Assembly (NCBI RefSeq): GCF_016865235.1
Contig: NZ_CP064030.1
Span: 2,232,001-2,296,000 of the forward strand
Length of the DNA stretch: 64,000 nt
Reading direction: 5' to 3'
Source of the DNA: Dyella caseinilytica
GTDB taxonomy: Bacteria; Pseudomonadota; Gammaproteobacteria; Xanthomonadales; Rhodanobacteraceae
The position numbers were made by a program, and so were the translations under genes. Within the stretch, counting starts at the first letter, position 1, and every line of letters starts with the position of its first letter. Positions 18,107 through 25,892 of this stretch are shown one piece after another. Under the pieces are notes generated by a model. The model did no database searches, was not told the DNA's origin, and saw only the letters and a list, made by a program, of their open reading frames with translations.

Positions 18107-18373
18107 TCAGTCGGATTGGCGGTCGCTCTGCTTGGTCCGCAATATCCCGTCCAACCTGGCTAGTACTTCATGGGTATCGAAATACTTTCCCGTACGCTGC
18201 GCTTCATCTCGGCTCGCAATGCCATACGCAAGAAATTCTCTCTGCTGCTGACGATGCGCGATGGCTTGACGGAGTGACGCTTCAATAAATTGTGAAAGAC
18301 TTTCGCCCTTGCTTAAGACCGCTTCGGCTGCCAGCTGGAGCTCTGAATTAATGGGAATGAACTTGGATTTCAT
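18107..18373 (-). CDS. Orphan antitoxin-like ribbon-helix-helix protein
   Basis: 88 residues from ATG 18373. The first 45 residues (MKSKFIPINSELQLAAEAVL onward, then KGESLSQFIEASLRQAI) fit a ribbon-helix-helix DNA-binding domain of the YlcI/ParD type, in which the first strand and two helices form a dimeric DNA-binding unit. The rest is a charged tail that would wrap a toxin. In type II systems a ParE/RelE toxin normally follows directly. Here only 33 bases remain before the region of the transposon end, so the toxin is missing. It may be a relic, or act alone as a repressor. Confidence 0.6.
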   Translation of the reverse strand: MKSKFIPINSELQLAAEAVLSKGESLSQFIEASLRQAIAHRQQQREFLAYGIASRDEAQRTGKYFDTHEVLARLDGILRTKQSDRQSD

Positions 18374-18489
18374 AGTGATACCCATCCTTACTATTGCTAC
18401 ACACGGCATGTGTAGCGTACACCGTGTGAGAGCATAGCCAGCAAGTCGAGTTAGACTCAGCTGCGATCTAGTTGGCCCAGGGTCAGGTG

Positions 18490-19371
18490 TTACTTGCCTG
18501 TTCGAACGATAGCTCGCGCGACAAGCCGAGTACCATCGCGCCGTCCCAGCTCATGCTTAGGCAGCCATTGACCAAGATTCTCAAGGACCTTTTTGTTGCG
18601 AACCTGGGCGGCGATCTCATCAAATTTTCCCTTGCTTGCACGCTGCCGCTCGTATCCAAAGTCATTTAGGAACGCTTGGATCAAAAGATGAAGCGCAATG
18701 AGCCTATCCCAGCGAAGACGTGCTTCGTTACGTGTCAATCCTTCTATAAACCTGAGTACTGGGAAGAATTTTGGATCAGTGTACGGACCTGAAGTAAAAC
18801 CATCGAAGGTCAGCTGGTCATCCGTCGAAATACAAAGCTCACTGTAGCGGCGAAATTCGTCTGCAAAGAAATGATCGCATTGCGACTCATGAGCATAAGT
18901 TAGGCCTTCGAACAATGCAGTGTCCGTCATGACCCAATGAAACACGTCGATGTAATTTAGGAACAGGTAATCCTTCTTACTTGCTATCCGTCCATCTAAA
19001 AGTATGGCTTCCTTTTCGGCGCTGCGAACAATCGCAAAGAAATTCATTAGGCGATAGGCCGTGCTCTTGAAGTAGTATCCATCGTCATCACTGTCGCGCT
19101 CTCTCGAAAGCCAGCCACGATCGCAATTGGCATATAGATTCCACATCCGATAGCCAAGAGTATTGGCAGCTGAAATCAGTCGGCCATAGTGCCTTCCAAT
19201 TACTTCGTGCTGTTTCTTACGTTGCTCATACCGATACGCGATTTCCGCGGTATCGCGAGTTTCCAAGTGCTTCGAAATCAACGTTACGGTGACAGAGATT
19301 AAAAGAGAAACGATCGCCGCCGGCAGAACGTCTGTCTTTGTCATCTCTAGCCAAGTGAGTATTTCCGACAT
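18490..19371 (-). CDS. Unknown protein with one N-terminal membrane helix (cassette gene 3)
   Basis: 293 residues; ATG 19371 follows a GGGGGAGGG ribosome site. One transmembrane helix (VLPAAIVSLLISVTVTLIS) near residues 15-33 is followed by a long cytoplasmic, mostly helical domain rich in aromatic and charged residues. No known motif is recognised. It is the last of three same-strand genes (20573-21505, HNH nuclease, this gene), and the codons are visibly richer in A and T than in the flanking chromosome. Linkage to a nuclease inside a defence-carrying transposon suggests an antiphage role, which is inference. Confidence 0.55.
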   Translation of the reverse strand: MSEILTWLEMTKTDVLPAAIVSLLISVTVTLISKHLETRDTAEIAYRYEQRKKQHEVIGRHYGRLISAANTLGYRMWNLYANCDRGWLSRERDSDDDGYYFKSTAYRLMNFFAIVRSAEKEAILLDGRIASKKDYLFLNYIDVFHWVMTDTALFEGLTYAHESQCDHFFADEFRRYSELCISTDDQLTFDGFTSGPYTDPKFFPVLRFIEGLTRNEARLRWDRLIALHLLIQAFLNDFGYERQRASKGKFDEIAAQVRNKKVLENLGQWLPKHELGRRDGTRLVARAIVRTGK

Positions 19372-19424
19372 GCCCTCCCCCTTTTGGACTGTCTATTAGG
19401 TTAAACGCCGGCCATGTGATCACA

Positions 19425-20570
19425 TTAGTGGCGACGTCTTATCCTATGGAGTAAGTGTGGCATCAACTTATTTGTCAAACATTTCGCCAACTGTTTAGCC
19501 GTCTTTTCGTCAAGTTCCTGGCCAGGATGAAGGCCAAGTTCTATACAAGCGTCTTCCAATGCTTGTCCAATAGCCTGCTGATTCTGTTTTGCACGTACAA
19601 CACTGAAGACGATGGGCATGGCGTATTCGAATGCAGCCATACGTGCCTCAAACGAAGATGCTGCCTCATTGTTTAAAACCAAGCTGTGCTCGCTCTCAGA
19701 CAATGAAATCAAGTCGACTTGAAGCTCGATTTCCTCTCCGGTGGTTGGATCGAATGCGTAAGATTGCTGGATCGAGTCGCCAGAATAGTCCAAGCTCAGG
19801 TGAACTACGAATCTGGCCAAGCCAAAATATTCCACATACGCAAACAAGCGCTTATGAACAGGATCACCCGCTATAGCGACAACATGAAATATCTTGGAGT
19901 CGGGGCGGTCAACAATAAGGTCGCGCGCTAAAAATTCACCGAATGCCGGTGTCGCGTTCTCGTTTCGCAAGTAGCGAACTGCATAGTCGCATTGCCACTG
20001 CGGGATGCCAATGGAATGAGCCATAGCAATTGCCGTCTTGACGATCGATCGCCCTGCAAACTCCCCGCCAAATGAAAACTCAGCTTTAAATACTCCCGGT
20101 GTCGTCGACTCGATTACTAACCCTTCGGCCATCGAGCTAAAGTCATGCTCTGGGTACTTGCACTGGAGGCCGCGAAGTATCCGCTTAGCCTCTCTCTCCG
20201 TTCGTGCGCGGAAAGAAATTTGTCGGCCACCTTCAGGGAGCGCCACATCTTCGAATGTGGGCTTTGTCAGTTCCAGCCGGCCACCTGCATGAAGATATAC
20301 CTCTTGCTGATCGATGGTCGTAATCTTTACTTTTGGCGCCGGTGTGCCTGACTCGCGCTTAATGTCAAGCACTGCAGAGAACCAGCTAAATTGTTTAGCT
20401 AATTCTGCATCCCATTGGTGCCCCGCCCTGTTATTGCAATCACGGCAGATGAAATTGCGCACCTTTCGACGCCCGCCGATGGCGAGCGGAACGATATGCT
20501 CCTTGGAGTCATTCTCCATGGCAATCGATTCACCGCAAAGTGCACACTGATACACCGGAAGCTTATCCAT
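19425..20570 (-). CDS. HNH endonuclease domain protein (cassette gene 2)
   Basis: 381 residues from ATG 20570, which lies 2 bases past the upstream gene's stop, so translation is probably coupled. The N-terminus is a zinc-bound HNH: CALCGES (CxxC), then SKEHIVPLAIGG with the catalytic His, then FICRDCNNRAG with the second CxxC and the Asn. The following 310 residues are unrecognised and may bind a partner or sense a signal. HNH nucleases of this type occur in phage-defence and mobile elements. The neighbouring genes both encode membrane proteins, so a membrane-tethered nuclease complex is possible. Confidence 0.75.
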   Translation of the reverse strand: MDKLPVYQCALCGESIAMENDSKEHIVPLAIGGRRKVRNFICRDCNNRAGHQWDAELAKQFSWFSAVLDIKRESGTPAPKVKITTIDQQEVYLHAGGRLELTKPTFEDVALPEGGRQISFRARTEREAKRILRGLQCKYPEHDFSSMAEGLVIESTTPGVFKAEFSFGGEFAGRSIVKTAIAMAHSIGIPQWQCDYAVRYLRNENATPAFGEFLARDLIVDRPDSKIFHVVAIAGDPVHKRLFAYVEYFGLARFVVHLSLDYSGDSIQQSYAFDPTTGEEIELQVDLISLSESEHSLVLNNEAASSFEARMAAFEYAMPIVFSVVRAKQNQQAIGQALEDACIELGLHPGQELDEKTAKQLAKCLTNKLMPHLLHRIRRRH

Positions 20571-20572
20571 CG

Positions 20573-21505
20573 TCAGTCCACATGCTTCATTCTGTAAAGA
20601 GTTACAAGACACAGAGCCACCAAAAACCACGACAAACCTAAAACCCAGGCTGTACTCATGTGAGATGCCGCTTGCTCGTAAAGCGAGTAATGTCTGGAAT
20701 CTAGGCATTTGGCGAGCGCGTCGTCCTTGCCGCCTTTACACAACGCAGAAATCGCCGCAGCAGTCTGACCTTGTTCCTTTCCAAACTGCGCCGCCATCGA
20801 CAGCGAGGTCGACATGACACTGGCGACGAGACCCGTTCCCAGGGCCACCTCCATTCCATAGGACGCACGGCGGCGCTCTTTAACGTTTTCGAAGACGTTT
20901 TCAAACCGATGAGACCGTCTGGACAACTTGCTGATGTAGTTGGCTGAACTGCGATTGGGAATGTAGTGCAGTGCTGATATCTGACTTAAGCGCATCAGCT
21001 TTCGGAGGTGAGTGCGAACACGACCTTTGCCGGCGACGCCAGCAAGGTCATACGACGATCTCAATATATCGATGATAAAATGTGACTCATCGAGTCGCGC
21101 AGCTGAGCTTGCATGCGGATACAACGTAACAAATATTGATCCATTATCGGTGATCGAGTAGCAAAGAGAACTTGGTTTTTCTGACGGATTCTCGCCCTTG
21201 GATCGAAATGAACCAACGAATGGACTGGTGACATTGAGCTGCACTTTTTCGCTGTTTTCGAAGGATGAGTCGATGACGCAAAACGTATACGGGCCACCTG
21301 TCTGATCTTCGGCGATTTTATTCAGCACTGATGCAACGTTACCTCGCACGTCGCACCTCCAATTCAATTTGGACAAATATGCCTTTCGCATAGCGTCGTG
21401 CGTTGACGCTTGGTACCTAGCAATGCGCCTTTCGTAACGCTTTGTAAACAGATTAATGAGCCTGAGCCACCGCTTTTTCAGCCAATGCATCACGTGTTTA
21501 ATCAT
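20573..21505 (-). CDS. Unknown protein with C-terminal membrane helices (cassette gene 1)
   Basis: About 310 residues from ATG 21505, preferred because AAGGGG lies just upstream; an in-frame ATG at 21559 has no ribosome site. The N-terminal region is basic (KKRWLRLINLFTKRYERRIA). A middle region has mixed strands. The C-terminus has a hydrophobic stretch around ASYGMEVALGTGLVASVMST and a clear final helix, WVLGLSWFLVALCLVTLY. No family is recognised. It leads the three-gene cassette with the HNH nuclease. Confidence 0.5.
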   Translation of the reverse strand: MIKHVMHWLKKRWLRLINLFTKRYERRIARYQASTHDAMRKAYLSKLNWRCDVRGNVASVLNKIAEDQTGGPYTFCVIDSSFENSEKVQLNVTSPFVGSFRSKGENPSEKPSSLCYSITDNGSIFVTLYPHASSAARLDESHFIIDILRSSYDLAGVAGKGRVRTHLRKLMRLSQISALHYIPNRSSANYISKLSRRSHRFENVFENVKERRRASYGMEVALGTGLVASVMSTSLSMAAQFGKEQGQTAAAISALCKGGKDDALAKCLDSRHYSLYEQAASHMSTAWVLGLSWFLVALCLVTLYRMKHVD

Positions 21506-21610
21506 GCCCCTTCCCTGCTCCTTGGAAATCGCAATAAGAGCCGCTTCTATTGAACGCATACAGATTACGTGCCGTCACACAACACATGTGGGTAGCGCTA
21601 GCGGCATTGT

Positions 21611-22018
21611 TTACGTGTGCATCACATAGTACCCATTGGCGTCGCGCTCTAGGCCTTCCCTGCGGAAATAGCTATCTAGACGCGGGTTGAGTACCGATTC
21701 GTAATACGTGGCGTCCCACGGATTAACAGCTTCCACGATCCGCCGAAAATTTCGAAACCAACCCCGTCCCCGGTCTTTTTCTGGGATAGAGATGCGCGCG
21801 ACGTCCAGTGTGACAACAAGGCGGCCATCGAGGTAGCGATCTGAACGTCGTACGTAAACCTTGGCGCTACCTCGGCCAAGATCGAGGTTGCGATGTACCA
21901 AATCTTTGTCCACGGCGTCGATCCACGCGATGAGTTGCGTTTCCAGCGTAGGGAGTCGCGTGATGAGAACTTCGTGGTCGCGCTTGGATACTGGCGGTAT
22001 GACCAATTTTCTAGGCAT
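21611..22018 (-). CDS. Small hypothetical protein coupled to kfrA-like gene
   Basis: 135 residues. Its ATG (22018) overlaps the end of the kfrA-like gene by 8 bases, so it is probably made in a coupled way. It has no membrane helix or known motif; the sequence alternates strands and charged helices (KVYVRRSDRYLDGRLVVTLD). Because it travels with the kfrA/integrase pair it may help recombination, which is unproven. Nothing else in the sequence identifies it. Confidence 0.55.
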   Translation of the reverse strand: MPRKLVIPPVSKRDHEVLITRLPTLETQLIAWIDAVDKDLVHRNLDLGRGSAKVYVRRSDRYLDGRLVVTLDVARISIPEKDRGRGWFRNFRRIVEAVNPWDATYYESVLNPRLDSYFRREGLERDANGYYVMHT

Positions 22019-22886
22019 GCTCAGCTCGTCCTGATCTTTTCGCTCGGGTTTTGGTTTTCTTTTTGGCCGCAGTTTTCGTTTTCTTAAGTGGCAGTGCGCC
22101 GCGGAACTGTTTCAAGGTAGCTTCCAGAGCCAGCACGCGTCCGGCTTCACGGGCTGTGGCTTGCTCAGCGGTGTGTACGGCTTTGTGGAGTTGCTCTGCC
22201 TGATCTGTCAGCTGGGCGATGCGTTTACTCGTTTCGCGTTCTTCCCGCTCCCAGCGAGCCTGCAACGCTTTTGCATCTAGTCTTGCCTCGTCTACGAGGC
22301 GGTGCGCGCGATCTTCAGCTACACGAACATGATCCAACGCCACCGTGCGCTCGGCCTGTAACCGTTCGATATCCGTTTGGTATTGCGCAACCGCAGCTTG
22401 CATCAGATCGCGTTGCTGCATCAGGTCTGCTTGTTGAATCTTAAGCTGCTCCAGGAGTGCATCGCGTTCCATCAGTTGCGTCTGCACGTGCGTCCATTTA
22501 GACGCGGCTTCCGCCGTTTCCCGTTGGGCGGCTTCCACCGCAATTTGCCAGACCTTGGCCTCTTGGTTAAGGGAGGCTCGGTCGGCAGCGATGGCGTTCT
22601 GCTCCTTGATGAGCGCTTCGTTCGCCGCTGTTTTAGCGTGCTCGATGGCGAGTCGCCACACTTCCATGAAGGCCACACCCACAGGTCCGGGAACATCGGG
22701 AAGCGAGATCATCTGGGCCATGCGTTGAGCCAACTCCTCTCGCCAGGTTTCCAGCATCCGGGTGATCGTGTTTGGTGATCCTGTCCCCAAGACCTGTCGT
22801 ACCTTCTCAACCGTAGGTTTGTTGCCGGCGGCGACAAGTTGATCCGCTGCAGCGTTGACCTGGTCCTGGCTGATTCCCGTCGGCAT
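22011..22886 (-). CDS. KfrA-like DNA-binding coiled-coil protein
   Basis: 291 residues from ATG 22886, chosen for the GAGGAGG ribosome site 7 bases upstream. The N-terminus (GISQDQVNAAADQLVAAGNK, then PTVEKVRQVLGTGSPNTITR) is the KfrA N-terminal DNA-binding helix-turn-helix. A long alanine/glutamate-rich coiled coil follows, and a lysine-rich tail. KfrA proteins autoregulate and organise plasmid DNA. On chromosomes such genes are often divergent from a tyrosine recombinase, as here, where the two starts are 109 bases apart. Two broken relatives lie at 35690-35848 and 37352-37790. Confidence 0.85.
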   Translation of the reverse strand: MPTGISQDQVNAAADQLVAAGNKPTVEKVRQVLGTGSPNTITRMLETWREELAQRMAQMISLPDVPGPVGVAFMEVWRLAIEHAKTAANEALIKEQNAIAADRASLNQEAKVWQIAVEAAQRETAEAASKWTHVQTQLMERDALLEQLKIQQADLMQQRDLMQAAVAQYQTDIERLQAERTVALDHVRVAEDRAHRLVDEARLDAKALQARWEREERETSKRIAQLTDQAEQLHKAVHTAEQATAREAGRVLALEATLKQFRGALPLKKTKTAAKKKTKTRAKRSGRAEHA

Positions 22887-22981
22887 TTTCGCACCTCCTC
22901 GATCGGCGACCTGAGATCTTGGCAACGTACCCACGATAAGAGATAGTTATCGCAGGTATGTTGCCTTAAGTGTTATAAAAT

Positions 22982-22996
22982 ATATGTACAACATAT
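22982..22996. promoter_or_regulatory. Dyad ATATGT-N3-ACATAT at the integrase start
   Basis: A perfect 6-bp inverted repeat with ACA in the middle, overlapping the integrase ATG (22995). The same half-sites recur at 24134-24152. It could be an operator for the divergent KfrA-like regulator or a recombinase core site. Confidence 0.55.
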
Positions 22997-24116
22997 GAAA
23001 AATAACCCTATTTTGCCAGTGCCCGCCGCCCTTCCCGCGGTGTCGCCTGAAACGCTCGCGTCCACCGCCGCCGCCGCAGTGCGCGACATCCTCGAGGAAG
23101 CGGCATCGGCCAACACTACCCGCAGTTATACGAGCGCGCTGCGCTACTGGGCGGCATGGTTCTACGGGCGATTCGGGCAATCACTGACCCTTCCCGTGCC
23201 GGAGGCGGCGGTCGTGCAGTTCATCGTGGATCACGTAGCGCGCCGGACCCGGGAAGGACTTCAGTGGGAACTACCTACTCCGCTGGATACCGACTTGGTC
23301 GCGGCGGGTGTTAAGCAGAAGCATGGCCCCCTTACACTCGCCACGGTGGGCCACCGCGTGGCCGTCCTATCGGCCGTGCATCGTCTTAAGAAGCTGGCCA
23401 ACCCGTGCGATGGTCAGGCCGTCCGTCACCTGTTAAGTCGTGCGCGCCGTGCCGCGGTCAAGCGGGGTGAGCGGCCAGCCAAGAAGACCGCTATCACGCG
23501 CACGGAGCTGGAAGCCATGGTGGTCACTTGCGACGACTCCCTGGAAGGGGTGCGTGATCGCGCCCTGCTCTATTTCGCCTTTGCCAGCGGCGGCCGGCGC
23601 CGTAGCGAAGTGGCTGACGCTGACTTGGCAGACCTGACCGTCATCGGTCCGAATGAATATGTCTACCGGTTAGAGCGCAGCAAAACCCAGCAGGCGGGAC
23701 CGCGCCCTGCCGATACGCCGGACAAACCCGTGGTCGGGGTGGCAGGGGCGGCCCTGACCACCTGGCTTGCGCGCAGTGGGCTTACAGATGGCCCCATCTT
23801 TCGACGACTCTGGAAGCAGCGGCTCGGACCGCGCCTGTCGCCGGCAGCCATCGCCCAGATCGTCCAGCGGCGCGCTGCGTTGGCGAGCCTAAAGGGTAGC
23901 TTTGGTGGGCACAGCTTGCGCTCGGGTTTCGTCACCGAGGGCGCTCGGCAAGGCGTGGCCCTCCCCGCGCTCATGGCCATGACCAATCACCGTTCGGTCG
24001 GCAGTGTCATCGGTTATTTCCAGGCCGGCGGGGTCGCCCAGAACCCCGCGGCCCACCTGCTAGATCAGCCAGGCATGGACGAGCCCAACGACGCCGGGGC
24101 GTCTCCGGCCCCTTGA
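22995..24116 (+). CDS. Tyrosine recombinase / site-specific integrase
   Basis: 373 residues. The N-terminal part (NTTRSYTSALRYWAAWF) is a SAM-like core-binding domain. The catalytic domain shows the first Arg in FASGGRRRSEVADADL, the HxxR pair in GHSLRSGFVTEGARQG, a second His in MTNHRSVGSVIGYF and the nucleophile Tyr in IGYFQAGG. Length fits a phage-type or Xer-like integrase. No obvious ribosome site precedes the ATG, which lies inside a dyad. It may serve as the resolvase for the transposon, which lacks the usual tniR, or belong to a nested element. Confidence 0.88.
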   Translation: MKNNPILPVPAALPAVSPETLASTAAAAVRDILEEAASANTTRSYTSALRYWAAWFYGRFGQSLTLPVPEAAVVQFIVDHVARRTREGLQWELPTPLDTDLVAAGVKQKHGPLTLATVGHRVAVLSAVHRLKKLANPCDGQAVRHLLSRARRAAVKRGERPAKKTAITRTELEAMVVTCDDSLEGVRDRALLYFAFASGGRRRSEVADADLADLTVIGPNEYVYRLERSKTQQAGPRPADTPDKPVVGVAGAALTTWLARSGLTDGPIFRRLWKQRLGPRLSPAAIAQIVQRRAALASLKGSFGGHSLRSGFVTEGARQGVALPALMAMTNHRSVGSVIGYFQAGGVAQNPAAHLLDQPGMDEPNDAGASPAP

Positions 24117-24133
24117 AACTGGGAGGCGAATCA

Positions 24134-24152
24134 CCATATGTGGGACATATGG
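24134..24152. promoter_or_regulatory. Dyad CCATATGT-N3-ACATATGG after the integrase stop
   Basis: A perfect 8-bp inverted repeat around GGG, 18 bases past the integrase stop codon. It has the same ATATGT-N3-ACATAT half-sites as the dyad at 22982-22996, so the integrase gene is bracketed by two matching sites. Confidence 0.55.
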
Positions 24153-24341
24153 GAGTTTCTTTTCGCTACCCGTTGAGTTAGTCGTCGCGAAGAATGAGAC
24201 ATCCCTGGGGCAAGCTACTTGGGTGGGGAGACCCGAGCAGCCGCTTTTCTACATGGGAGGATGTATGCACGTGACGTATCGTAAGTCTGTAAACGGCGGG
24301 CGTATGGGTGCCGGCGTGCGCCTGTGGCACGGAGGTGCTGC

Positions 24342-25892
24342 ATGAGCGCCCGGAAATGGGATGAAACGCGGGCCGCCGAACGCATTCAAAGCGCGATCGA
24401 TGGGCTGCCGCTGAAAGACATTGAGATCAAGCCATACGTACGCGAGACGAGCTTGGAGAATATTCCCAACGCGGTCGCGTATCGCGTGGACGGTGTTCAC
24501 CTCTACGCGGACATCCTCAATATGAAGGACATGCTGCACGTGACGGATGTCGAGGGTGAGATCTGTCATCGCCGCACGCTGCGCTTCCTCAATCTGCACT
24601 ACCGCGCCGTGCACCGCATCCTGCAGAAGGAAGATGTCGTACGCGTTGACTTTCATAATCAGCGGCTGCACGCGGTCATCACGAAACCCTATGACGAGGA
24701 GGCTAAACGCATCCATCGTGCAATCGCGGTTGGTCAACTCATTATTGATGTGCTCGCGCGAACTGGCGAGGATGCTGATCACCCACCCGCCAAGGTGCGC
24801 ATCGGCATCGATACGGGTAAAGCCCTCGCCGTGAACAACGGACGCCGCGGTCATCGTGAGCCACTCTTTTTAGGTGAGCCCGCTAATCATGCGGCCAAGC
24901 GCGCTGGCGGTGGCAACGCCACCGGAATCTACCTCACTAATGCGGCACGCCTTGCAATCGGGTTGAAGTCGGTGGCGGACGAAGATACCGCCGCGCTCAC
25001 GCGCGAGGAGATTGCCGTGAGTCAACAGCTCGCCCAGCTCAGCAGCACCGTCGATGGCGTTGTAAAGGATTGGAAAGAGGATTTGGGCAATCTTCCTATC
25101 AGCCGTTTTGAATTCAGCGGTCATACCCCGCCCTTCGCGGATCTGGATATTGAGACGCTGACCGCCAGGAACTCGCGGCGCCAGGACGCCTGCACCATCT
25201 ACGGTGACATCGACGGGTTCACAGCCTACGTTGGGCGCAATATCAACGACGACACCAAGGCCAAGCACGTGGTGCGCGCGTTGCGCGTTTTGCGTAGCGA
25301 GCTCGATGCCGTGCTGCACGAGGACTTCAAGGGGCGAAAAGTCCGCTTCATCGGCGACTGCATCCATGGCTTGCTGGTGGAGGGTACTGCGCAAACCACC
25401 GATACAGATTCGACCATTCGCAACATGGTGCTTAGCGCCGGCGGCATGCGTAGCAGCTTCAACCTGGCGATTCGCAAACTCAAGGATGCGGGTACGGACG
25501 CGACATCGCTTGGACTGCAAATCGGGTTCGAGTACGGACCGATGACTGTCACGCGATTGGGCGTTAAGGGGGAACTGATTCGCTGCTCCGTCAGTCGTGG
25601 CGTTCTAACGGCCGAGGCAGAACAAGGTCGTTGCAAGGGAGACGAAACGGCGATTGGTGCACTGGCGTATAAATCGGGTGCCGACGCGGTACGTACCCTC
25701 TTCGGGGAGTCGCGCAAGCGCAAAGGACTCGATTACGACACGGCCGTTAAAGAGCTCAACGCCAAGAGCGAAAAGAATGCGAGCGATGCGCGTTCCAGCA
25801 GCAGTTTGCTGAAAGCACCCTCCACCGCCGCCGCGCCGTACTTGTTCTCTAACAATCGTTCTGGACCGGCGAAACCCGATGGCTTCGCATGA
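24342..25892 (+). CDS. Tandem-domain class III nucleotide cyclase (PycC-like)
   Basis: 516 residues from ATG 24342 (GGAGG 6 bases upstream). Two class III cyclase domains lie in one chain. Domain 1 (about 45-210) keeps Asp57 (YADI) and the Asn182/Lys186 motif EPANHAAKRAG, but the second metal Asp is replaced (HNQRLHAV). Domain 2 (about 280-435) has both metal Asps, Asp289 in GDIDGF and Asp339 in IGDC, but lacks the Asn/Lys motif. So one composite active site is likely, as in the C1/C2 halves of mammalian adenylyl cyclase. A disordered Ser/Ala/Pro tail ends PAKPDGFA. It overlaps the next gene by 14 bases. Its product may be cCMP, cUMP or a purine cNMP. Confidence 0.82.
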   Translation: MSARKWDETRAAERIQSAIDGLPLKDIEIKPYVRETSLENIPNAVAYRVDGVHLYADILNMKDMLHVTDVEGEICHRRTLRFLNLHYRAVHRILQKEDVVRVDFHNQRLHAVITKPYDEEAKRIHRAIAVGQLIIDVLARTGEDADHPPAKVRIGIDTGKALAVNNGRRGHREPLFLGEPANHAAKRAGGGNATGIYLTNAARLAIGLKSVADEDTAALTREEIAVSQQLAQLSSTVDGVVKDWKEDLGNLPISRFEFSGHTPPFADLDIETLTARNSRRQDACTIYGDIDGFTAYVGRNINDDTKAKHVVRALRVLRSELDAVLHEDFKGRKVRFIGDCIHGLLVEGTAQTTDTDSTIRNMVLSAGGMRSSFNLAIRKLKDAGTDATSLGLQIGFEYGPMTVTRLGVKGELIRCSVSRGVLTAEAEQGRCKGDETAIGALAYKSGADAVRTLFGESRKRKGLDYDTAVKELNAKSEKNASDARSSSSLLKAPSTAAAPYLFSNNRSGPAKPDGFA

